Shown piece after piece: positions 54,221 to 64,000 of a stretch of 64,000 bases of DNA. A program made the position numbers and the translations under genes. The stretch is taken from assembly GCF_000002995.4 (NCBI RefSeq), contig NW_025062478.1, positions 1,674,001-1,738,000 of the forward strand, written 5' to 3'. Source of the DNA: Brugia malayi. Its lineage: Eukaryota; Nematoda; Chromadorea; Rhabditida; Onchocercidae. The notes beneath the pieces were generated by a model. That model was not told where the DNA came from. It saw nothing but the letters and a program-made list of their open reading frames with translations, and made no database searches. Every line of letters begins with the position of its first letter. The first letter of the stretch is position 1.

Positions 54221-57200
54221 TTATATATTAGAACACAATTTAATAACATATTGTAATTTAATCGGTATTATAAATCGACTTGGATTTGTAAAACGTAACG
54301 TATAAATGCAGTTACGCTTACAAATAATTGAACCTTGTTCAGGTGTTCGTAAACTTGTTAATGTTATTTTAGGCCATACAATTTGTTCATCATCTTTTTC
54401 GGTTTTCATTAATATCGAGAATTCAATATCACTGCTTACCGTAAAATGCCATAGTAGTATTTGTGATTCAGTTGTGGAAATTCTTAAAAAAAAAAAAAAA
54501 AAATTTTTTCATTTTAATAAAATTTAAATAAAACAAAAATAAAAGAAAAAAAAACAAATAAAAATTAAATAGATAAAATTATCAATAATATATGACTAAA
54601 AAAAAAAGGTTTAAAAGAAATTTTATTTAATTATTTTATTTCTTATAATTTTTATTCACTTCAAATTAATTCTTTCTTTTTTTTTTTTTTTTATTTTTGT
54701 TTTAGCAAAAATTGCATTTTTTTTGCAATGCAAACTTACTTTTGAACTTCAAATGTTTGTTTTCGTTTGATTGTTTCCGAACATTTTGCTGGAACTTTTG
54801 GAAAACCATATTTTTGCCAAAGTGAATCACAATTATAATAGTGTTCCGGTTCTATTTTAATCGGTTTTTGACATACTAATTCCGGTTTTTCTGCATATCC
54901 ACTATCATCACGCCATTCTCCGCCGTATATTTCTGGTACCAACTGCATGAAAAAAAATTCAGTTGGCGAATTTAGCATGAAAAATACTATTAATTTGTTG
55001 GAGCAATTGTATGTGAATATTATATGTGAATAATACTAAAGTATATTAGCATGATGCAACCGGATTTTTAAACAATCCGGAAATTTGTCTCAAACAATAA
55101 CTTCTGCTTATCAATCGTTTTCATTGATAAATTTAATGCACATCGAAAAATTAAAATAAAATAAATTGCTTATGCATTGCTTATCTTTTTTATTTTTTCT
55201 GATTGAATATTTCAAATTTGATTAATTTATTTCAAAGTTAATTCATTGATAATAAATAAGGTTGTGTTTTATATGCCATGAAATTTTATGTAATTTTATA
55301 ATAAATTTTTAAATTCAAAAACAACAATTAGCTTACATAAGGATTTAAATGTTTAATTAAATCAGTTGGTTGATAAAGGAATTGAAGTCGTGATTGTGTT
55401 GCTTTATCCATTAAAAGTTTAACAATTTGTCCCATTATGCTCAATAATGCTGGTGAATTTATCAGAAATAACTTTGCTTGCTGCAATCAATCAATAAATT
55501 CAACTGAATTGCTTTTTTCTTGTTAGTAAAAATTAAACTTCATGATAAAATATCACAAAAATTTATATGATCAAATATTTCATTAATTATTTTTATTATA
55601 AAATATACTCTAAACTAATTTTATGATAAAATATTAATTTATTTTTCTGCAAAAATAAAGGATTGAAAATAATTAAATAAAATAAACTATTTTTTAGCTA
55701 ATTTTTTTCAAAAATATTAAAATTTAAGAAAAATTATTCCAAATTAGTATTGCATTAAGTTAGATTAAATACAACATTCAGCATCATTTTCTAACTGCAA
55801 ATAATTGAAATTTAACAAAAATTTCTAATATCACAAAGTGTTGGCTATTTTTTAAATATATGTTTAAATGTATGCTTAATAAGCTTATCCTTTTGTTTCA
55901 TTTATCAATTCGTGACGTGTATGCAAAGGTTAAACTTATGAAGAACTCTTGACACGTTGACAAGAGCGCTGCTGATTGATTGACTACTTACATGAATTTG
56001 TTAGATGTAAGTACAAAAATTTTTTGATGTAAGTACAAAAAATATTTGAGTAGATTGTACAAAAATTTTAATTTTTTATCTTATCGAAATATGACAAACA
56101 AAATTTGCCACTGTGAAAAACTATAGATCGATGAAACATAAATTCAAATTAGTTTTCTAATTTTTTTTTTTTTTTTTTGACCTAAAAAATAAGTGGAATA
56201 ATCCAATAATTTATTCTACAAAAATGTTTTTCCAAATCTTTTTTTTTAAAAAAAAAAAAAGATGAAAACATTCTAATTGCTGAGAAAAAGAATAATTTTA
56301 TTTCTTCTAACAATATTTAGCAAAAAAAAAAAAAAAAAAAAAAAAGAAAGAAATGAATGAATTAATTTAAACTCAAAAAATATAACTTAAATTTAATATT
56401 TAAATCGTTTTTCTTTTCAAATATTATTATTATTAGTAGTAGCAAATGAAAAATTTTTACCGCTTCAACGAAATAATCAGCCCATATTTTTACAATTAAT
56501 CGTACAAATTGCGCCGAAACACTCAACGGATTCAATAAAGCTGCTGTATTTATCTCCGAAAGGTCAAGAATGCTAACAACAGCTGCTGGTTTACCTGTTG
56601 CTTTTTCCACCTCTAATTGAGCACGAGTAAATGCTTCTTGCATTATAAAATATGAATGAAGAACGTAACTGAATGGTACCACTCGAGTTATCTGCAATTT
56701 TCATATGTGTAATTTAAAAATGAGAATGATAGTAATTTAAAAATTAAAAATAATATCAATTTTAAAAAGTAGAACTGATGATGGAACAAAATTGAAAATG
56801 ATAGCACTTCAAAAATGGTTAATATTCTTAATTTAAAGTTTAGCCATTGAAGAAAAGTATCCACTGAATGGATATAGTACTAAATTTAATATAGGAATAA
56901 TGCTAAATCAAAAATGTAATTGATAGCAATCCAAAAATAATTTCAATAATTAGAAATTTAAAAAATTTTAATGGGTAATAAATAAAAAAAATGGAAATGA
57001 TACAAACCTCATCAATATCATTTGTAACCATTCGTTGAAAAAATACACAAACATTGTTCATCTTTCTGTATAATGCAATTTTTGAGATGCAAAAACGCTG
57101 AAATTAGTTAAAAATAAACTTCTGAGAAGACCAAAAATTATAAAAATATTTTTTAAAAAAAGATAGTAACGATATGATGCGATGAAAGAAAATGGTGAAA

Positions 57201-58176
57201 AAGTGAAAAAGCGAATTATATGCAAGTTATCTCTTGAAAATTATAATATATGTTGATGTTTTCAATTTACATTAAAAAGTTTACTTGAAATTTTTGAACT
57301 AGATTTAAAAAAAATCGAATTTTATTAAAATATAGAGGAAAAAATGAACAAATAAATATTTCTTAATTGTAATTTATCTTAGCAAGGAACAAAACTTTTT
57401 TTTTTTTCCTTTTGCTTACTTCAAATGTTTTTTTGGTAATTTCTAATTTTGTTTGTAGTAAATGTGTTTCAATACGATCATATCCAAGTGCTCGTCGATG
57501 ATCAAATAAATCTTTCATATTCCGTTTAATACGCTCCAAATCACCATTGTAAGCACGCCACCAACGTGCCAAATAAAACGTTGTATTAAATAAATCCGGA
57601 ATATCGTCAATAATTTCCCTGTAAATAATATATATGTACCGGATGTAATATCGGATGTAATATATTTTTATCGCTTTATTGTATGCATAAAAAATGCATA
57701 TCACAAAAGAATTACAGTTTTTTTAAACTAAGCATACATTTTCTTTTTCATTTTTCCTTTATGTACGAAGGAAAATTTTTATACGGTATTTTACTTTACC
57801 GTATGCAATTTTATACGGTATTTTTTACTGTATACATTACTATGGGAGATGGTTGATACAATATGCGTAAAGTTTACAGTATATATTTGTAGTATGCATT
57901 AAAGAATTTTTTCATAAAACTTTAAGTTTAGGCATACATTTCTAATTAATATTTCATTTTTTAACAAATATGTTTATATAGTATTTGTAACAAATATTTA
58001 ACTTATTATTATCTATCATAATATTTGATAAGATTAGTTGAAAAGAAAAACAAACGCTGAGATAAGTCTGATTTAAATAAATGGAAATTACTTAAAAATG
58101 CTAACCGAATTTTTTCAGCACCAGCTATTTCATCCGTTGTTATTGGAGCTGGCGTAAAATATGTCGATGATTTCAT
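54221..58176 (-). CDS. CRAL-TRIO and GOLD domain protein (SEC14-like lipid carrier), complete
   Basis: Seven phase-consistent minus-strand exons give 399 residues: 58106-58176, 57420-57618, 57008-57097, 56461-56691, 55337-55480, 54740-54942 and 54221-54482. Residues 25-90 resemble the CRAL-TRIO N-terminal helices (FYLARWWRAYNGDLERIKR). The lipid-binding domain spans about 100-255, with AAVVSILDLSEIN, AKLFLINSPALLSIMGQIVK and LNPYLVPEIYGGEW; the PxxYGG element is the SEC14 signature. The last exon reads as a GOLD beta-sandwich (QILLWHFTVSSDIEFSI and YTLRFTNPSRF). This is the architecture of nematode CTG proteins and vertebrate SEC14L2-4, which move hydrophobic ligands or phosphoinositides between membranes. 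I cannot tell which paralogue it is. There is no signal peptide. The start at 58176 is the only ATG in frame with the first exon, and no clear trans-splice acceptor was found. Confidence 0.88.
55060..55080. repeat. CCGGATT inverted repeat in SEC14-like gene intron
   Basis: CCGGATT and AATCCGG are separated by 7 nt, between exons 54740-54942 and 55337-55480. It shares the ATCCGG core with the RRP36 intron hairpin. Confidence 0.6.
57639..57663. repeat. Short tandem CGGATGTAATAT duplication
   Basis: CGGATGTAATAT occurs twice in succession, about 20 nt upstream (minus-strand sense) of the second SEC14-like exon, so it overlaps the 3' part of intron 1. Confidence 0.6.
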
Positions 58177-61100
58177 ATCATTCACAAATCGTTAGTTTAT
58201 AAGTGCACTTATCGTTGTAATATTGTTGATTAATAGTAGCATAAAAATTAAAATTATCATTCAATTTTTTACTTTCTTTTTGTTTTTGCATACATCAGAT
58301 AAATATAAATATTCATTGTAGAAAAAATTTATCGTTGGAAATTTGGGGTATAGTTTTATAAATTTTGTATGTCTCTTTTTTTTTTCCTTCATTATTTACT
58401 GCTTTAAATTAATAATAGTTAAATTATGAATATACAAATGATAGCTGAAAATATATATAAACAAAATTGCGAAGTGACTTCAGTACTTCAACAACAAATA
58501 AAAAATTGAACAAAATTATGGCAGTAACAATTATTCGTCAGTTATTATATCCAAAAATCATAATCATTGTAATTCGACAATAATAATAGCAAATTTTGTG
58601 TTTGTGATAATTTCATGCAAAAATTGCTTACAATCGTTTGCAATAAAATATTACGTAAAAGCTTGTTCTCTCAGCCAACTTTTATTCTCTCAGCCAACTT
58701 TTAACTGATAATTCTTATAAAATAAATAAAGAAAATTATTAGAAATATTTTTATTGAAATAGCAATATCAACTTAACTGATTTTAAAAAAAAAAAAACAA
58801 AGTATGATATTAAATCTTGCAAAATTCCATAAATTCTTATATTGGTATGATAACCATTTAAACTTAAAGTAAATCATCTGTTCCACTTATCATTCCTTTT
58901 GTAACTAACCCGTCTTATCTAGGGTAAGTATGTTATGGGTGAAAATTCTATCTACAGTTATGATTAGCTATCTCTCATATTTATTCTCGCCATATCCACA
59001 AAAGAAAAAAGAAATGGAAACAAAAGTAGGTAAATGAGAAAGGCAAAATAAACAAATAAATAGATGGGATGTATTAAATTCTTTTTGGGTCATAAATTCT
59101 CTCAGTTGGATGAATAGATGGGTTGACATAGTTTGATAAATTTGACAAACAATAAAATTGAAATTAAATAAGAAAAAAAAGTGCAAAATAAGTGATGTTT
59201 ATGTTTAAATTAGAAATAATTATTTTTGTAAACTTGTTCATTCCTTGTCGTTTTTCTTTTTTTTTTTTTTTTTTTGACCCCTTTTTTTCTTTATTATATC
59301 AATCGTATTTTTGTTTAAAGATTTAAATAAAATTAGGTAAGATAAGAAATTTCACTTTCTTTCTTTTTCAACGAATATGGAATGACGGAAATAAATTAAC
59401 GAAAGAAAAAAGAGGAAAAAAAAAACGATGAAAATGAAAGGGAACAAAGGAGAAAAAAGTGCGTCAAAAGAAATAGAGGGAAAATATTAAAATTTAGTGA
59501 GAAACTATTTTTATAATTCAAAAAAAAAAATAGAAAATAAAAATAAAATTTACTAAAATCTTTTTCAATTAAAAGGTGAAATTAAAATAAAGGCTGATAT
59601 TAAAGCATAATTCATTTTTCCAAATCAAAATTATTGGTTAATTAATCATAAATGAACATTTTTAGTTGTGGATGAAATTAATTTAATCTTCAATTAAAAT
59701 GAAAAATTTCTATATATAACATTAATTTTGTAATTCATTTTTTGAGCATAAAAAAATTTAAATGTAACTTTTCATAAACTATTGAGCTAAAAAAATTGAA
59801 AATTTTAAAAATTATTGAGGAATTTTTTTAATAATAATCATTATTTAACAATTACTAATGTATGAAAATTAATGTTTAGCATTAATTAAAAACATTAGGA
59901 TAACATTCAAAAAGAAATAAAATTTATGCAAAATAAGACTGAAAAACGCTTACAAATTTTAAATCAAATTTCTGCATAAACAAAGTCTGACACGAATTTT
60001 AAAGATGCAAATAATTTGTATCACTGTAGAACTGGTATTTAAATTTTATTTTCTTGTCCAATATAATTTATCTTTTAGAAAAGTGCACATATCGATAAGG
60101 TACATTTTAAATAATGAATGATTAAATTAGATAAAAAAAAAAACAAGAACATATTTGTATATTTTCGTTTGAAAAAAAAAAAATTAAGTGAAACATATTT
60201 TTTGTGTTAAATAATAGCATGTGACTTACCTTATTTTTATTTTTTAATTCTTTTTTTTTTTTTTAATTTTAAATTTGTATCATTTGATAGTTTTATATGA
60301 TGTAATTATCAATATTTAATCAATTAAATTCAATTAACCAATCAATACTGTCATCTACTTGTAGTAACGGCGAATGTTTTTTTTCTATGCGTTTCATTTA
60401 AAAAAAAAAAAAAAAAGAAATATTGAAAAATTTAATTTTTATAAAATCTAGTCAAATTCTCAATGTACCATAACGTGCCATGTTAAGTAATTAGGACATA
60501 TTTTACGTCAGTTCAACTTCTTTTTAAATGTTATGAATTGATGAGTGGAACAAAAGGATAAGCTTATTAATAAATCGTATATTTAAATATACACATTGTG
60601 CAAACATTGGACACTTTTCAAAGTTATTGTTTTTTTTTTTTTTTTTTTTTTTTAAATTTCGATTAACTGAAGTGAAAATATAGTACTGATCCGGAATGCA
60701 ACATAATTTATGAATTTCATTCAGTCATAATTTCATGTTCAAATTATAATGCGATCACTAAGCTAAAAAAAATTTACCTATAAAATAAAAGTTTACCCTA
60801 TATTTTGATGTGAAAAACAAACTGATCAATGCATTACTAATTAATCGTATTTTATTGTAGGTGAATTAGTAATAAAATGAATAGTAATTAATTATTCGAT
60901 CGACTGATTTATTGATTGACTGATTAAAATTTGCATTTTATATCGTAAAATATTGAAACTTTCACATATTTTATTGTTCTATGATAAAGTAAATTGTTAC
61001 ATAACACATTAAAATGATATTAGCGAAAGGAAACAGATTATACACGTTTGTGCACGTGAAGTTTCACGTAAGTTAAAGGTTATAGCAACCAGATCATATT

Positions 61101-63430
61101 ATACAGACAAAATAATGTATATCAGAAAAAATAAGTTATATGTTGTCAAAGAAATAAAATTGATCACGTCATCTAAGTATGTGACATGAGGTTACAATGA
61201 ATGAATCACATTATATGAACCATTTTATATTTTACAAAATATAATTTAATTATGTTTTTTTTTTTTGCTTATTTTTTTATATAGCTATTGAGCATAAAAT
61301 AAATTTTTTTCATATTGCATATTGCTAAATTCTTTCATATTGCTAAAATTGATTAAAATGACAATCTATAATTCTCGTAATTTGATGTAAGCTGAATGGC
61401 ACAAACATAAATTGTCGAATTTAAATTTCGTTTAATTATTTTTTTTTATTTGATAATTTAGCATGACTTTGATAAGATAACAAGCATTTTATAAATGCTA
61501 ATTTATAGATGCGAAAGATTTTCATTCAGTAGTATAATTTAATATAATAATTAGAAACTTCCACAGAAAAAAAGTTAATGCTGATATACCAATATGACTT
61601 AAATAGTTATTGAATTGTTCCATTTATAAAAAGCTTAGTTAAATTTTATTTCGCTTCAATTAAAAAAATGATTGATCTTTAATGGCATTCTATGAAATCT
61701 GTTATACAACATTTATACTTGGTTTAATTCATATGAAAGTTATTATATATTTGTATATTATAAAATTTTTTAAGAGTCTGAATTAAGGACAAATAAGATA
61801 ATCAAACTTCTCAAAATTTAAATATATCATTTCTTTAACACTTGATAATTAACCATATTGACTAATTATATTAATTAGATTTTTGTATAAATAATATTTG
61901 GTACTAATATTTGTAATACTGTCATATTCGTTTGTCATATCTGAATTATTATACCTGAACACACATATGATGGCTGATACCGATAATAGCTTGTTCAGCA
62001 TCGAATAGGAAATTTTTTTTTTTTTTTGATAATTCAATAAATCGTTGTTAATGTTTAAAATTTAATAATGATTGGATTACTTATTACTTTTGAAAAATAA
62101 TTCATTATCATTTACCAATAATGTTTTACTGAAATCTGATCTAAAATTTGAAATAGTTATTTAAAAAATTACCCCAAGAATATTTGCAATAAGAAATTTA
62201 TCATTTTTGAATTACTAATATTACTTTTACATAATGAAGTTATTTCTTTCATTTAACTGCTACCTGAAATGTTTTTGATTAGATTCTTTAATTATCATCA
62301 GCAAATCCATAAATACAGCTAGAAGCAGTAAGCAAATGAAAAAATAGAAATCGTAAATTTCTATATAATTTTAAGAACTTTCAGTTTGTCATAGAATTGA
62401 TTTTGTTTTTTGTAGTAAAAAATGAGACAGAATGTATGACAAAAATTAAATCTTATATTAAATATTCAGTAAAAATTAAATAAGCAAATATATCACTACT
62501 ATTTATAAATTAATCAATGCAAGATAATTCCGAAAAAAAAAATGAATACATATTATGTAGCTTACTAATGTTATATAAAACTTCAAATGCTGTAACTTTT
62601 CGATATTCAATCACAAAACGATTTATGATTGATTGAAAGTAAAATAAAATTATGCTAGTTGGCTTTTTGGATGTTATATTTTCCTTTTTTACATTTTATC
62701 ATATCATTTTACTGATAGAAAGAAATTGTTTTTTCTTTCTTTTTTTGCACATTTAATTATGATATCAATTATATGATCTACTTTAATTATATCCTTAATG
62801 CATTATTGGTAATATCGAGATACTAGAGAATTATAAATTTGTTTGTGGAAATTATTCAAAAAAAAAAAAAAAAAAAGGGAAATAATAAAATGCTCAAATT
62901 TCTACTTTTTTTATAAAATTTTATGCTTTTTTTACATAATCAGTCTGAAGCAACTGACTGCAAACTAATTTTAATATGAATTTTTAAATTGTAATTTAAA
63001 TTTATGATTCAGTTTTCAAAGGCTTTCTAATATGTTTATTTTTGGTGGGTTAAGTACTTTTTTTTTTGGATGTATTATAGATCATTAATGATCATATTAC
63101 TAGCTTTTCATTTCTCGTTTTTCTTGCTTTTTTCCATTTAATCAATCTTTTCTTCTTATCTAATCCATTTAATAGCTTAATTACTCTTAAGACTTTAGAT
63201 GAAAAATTAAAAGCTATACGGTTGAAGTTCTAAGTTTTTTAATGTAATCATTATTATAATTTAGTTATGTACTATATACTTTCTAATTTCAAATTCTGAT
63301 AAATTTAACAAATTTATTTGAATCATAATGCACTATTTTATGTCATATTCTCTGAAATTAGGAAAATATGCACACAGAGAGTAATAATATCATATCGCAT
63401 TTTATAATATTGTAAAGTAGTATTAGTAGA
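58177..63430. other. Intergenic region right of the SEC14-like gene
   Basis: This is 5.3 kb of AT-rich DNA with homopolymers and no recognisable exon, RNA gene or mobile element on either strand. It contains a 19-bp tandem pair of TTCTCTCAGCCAACTTTTA (58666-58703) and a CACGTG E-box at 61053-61058. Open frames at 58968-59186 and 61849-62037 are low-complexity, with no splice context or family resemblance. Confidence 0.55.
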
Positions 63431-63436
63431 TGAGCA

Positions 63437-63550
63437 AACCATATAAGTAAGTTACAGAAACAATTATATAAACCACATAAGTAAGTTACAGAAACAATTA
63501 TATAAACCACATAAGTAAGTTACAGAAACAATTATATAAACCACATAAGT
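63437..63550. repeat. Tandem repeat, about 3.3 x 34 bp
   Basis: GTTACAGAAACAATTATATA recurs at 63451, 63485 and 63519, exactly 34 bp apart, each copy followed by AACCACATAAGTAA. Partial units flank both ends. Confidence 0.95.
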
Positions 63551-63643
63551 AAATATTATATAAACCACACATAATAATGTATAACATAATGTAATGTGCT
63601 ATATAACATTTTAACGTACGTCTATTTCTTTTATATAACGCTA

Positions 63644-63700
63644 CCGTAACATATTTATGCATTGTATACCGTAATATATTTATGCTTTGTATACTGTAGT
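63644..63700. repeat. 25-bp tandem pair
   Basis: CCGTAACATATTTATGC at 63644 and CCGTAATATATTTATGC at 63669 are 25 bp apart, each followed by a TTGTATA segment. A degenerate third unit begins CTGTAGTGC. The same GTA-rich flavour occurs in the intron at 22500-22840. Confidence 0.7.
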
Positions 63701-64000
63701 GCATAACTTCTATTATTTTACACTTAATCATATGACGTTGGTCACTCATACATTAATTTTTGTTGCATTTTTTATTTGTGATAATATTGAGGATCACTGT
63801 TAGCTAGTTAAAAGAAAAGTTCTGATTACTGTGATACTGTGTTATGCTTAACGATCGATAATGGGTACTGTATGCATATTATACTACTGTCTTGTTGAAT
63901 TGTTTTGTTCATTCATATCCATGTTAAATTACTAATATACTTAAATATATTTCATCGTATTCAAATCCACAGCAGCACATCATTATTTTACTGATATTGT

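Noticed and set aside
63437..63550. Regular 34-bp repeat resembling a CRISPR array
   Set aside because: The units are head-to-tail without variable spacers, in a eukaryotic intergenic region with no cas genes.
1..64000. Endosymbiont (Wolbachia-type) insertions, transposase or reverse transcriptase genes, tRNA and rRNA genes
   Set aside because: I looked for GC-shifted long uninterrupted frames, conserved catalytic motifs, terminal inverted repeats and cloverleaf-like GC segments, and saw none. A database search could still find decayed copies.

Overview
The window is about 64 kb of very AT-rich eukaryotic nuclear DNA. Genes are split into many short exons by GT..AG introns. Acceptors are mostly of the TTTTCAG/TTTATAG type, introns run from about 50 nt to nearly 10 kb, and simple repeats and poly-A/T runs are abundant. 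The conserved genes read most like their nematode counterparts. The high intron density together with strong AT bias suggests a clade III (spirurid/filarial-like) nematode; this placement is inference and the species is not identifiable from sequence alone. I found no tRNA, rRNA, CRISPR array, bacterial operon or transposase gene.

Layout, left to right. (1) 1-13487, + strand: the 3' end of a MEIS/UNC-62 TALE homeobox gene. A 9.7 kb intron cuts the homeodomain between Trp48 and Phe49 and holds long trinucleotide tracts around a less AT-rich island. (2) 13488-20420: the 3' flank of unc-62 and intergenic DNA, with microsatellites, a 4 x 36-bp tandem repeat and one orphan coding-like exon. (3) 20421-25.9 kb, - strand: a gene I do not recognise, rebuilt as nine phase-compatible exons. 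It encodes a secretory-pathway protein with a Cys-containing lumenal region, one transmembrane helix and a charged cytoplasmic tail. (4) 27336-34018, - strand: a complete 18-exon PACS gene (804 aa). (5) 41522-47640, + strand: a complete 14-exon ATG9 gene (813 aa). (6) 49644-52585, + strand: a complete 8-exon RRP36 gene (328 aa). (7) 54221-58176, - strand: a complete 7-exon CRAL-TRIO/GOLD (SEC14-like) gene (399 aa). (8) 58177-64000: non-coding, with short tandem repeats.

PACS and ATG9 are transcribed divergently from a 7.5 kb spacer. Both act in membrane sorting between the trans-Golgi network and endosomes, and the SEC14-like protein is a predicted lipid carrier, but nothing shows that the cluster is co-regulated. 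RRP36 (nucleolar, 40S biogenesis) follows ATG9 on the same strand at 2 kb and converges on the SEC14-like gene. All gene models were built by hand from splice signals, reading-frame phase and remembered family sequence. Every junction in the PACS, ATG9, RRP36 and SEC14-like models is GT..AG and phase-compatible. I saw no novel multi-gene system. The most promising leads are the unrecognised membrane protein and its defective-looking acceptor, the 9.7 kb homeodomain intron, and the ATG9 leader with a minimal upstream ORF touching the start codon.
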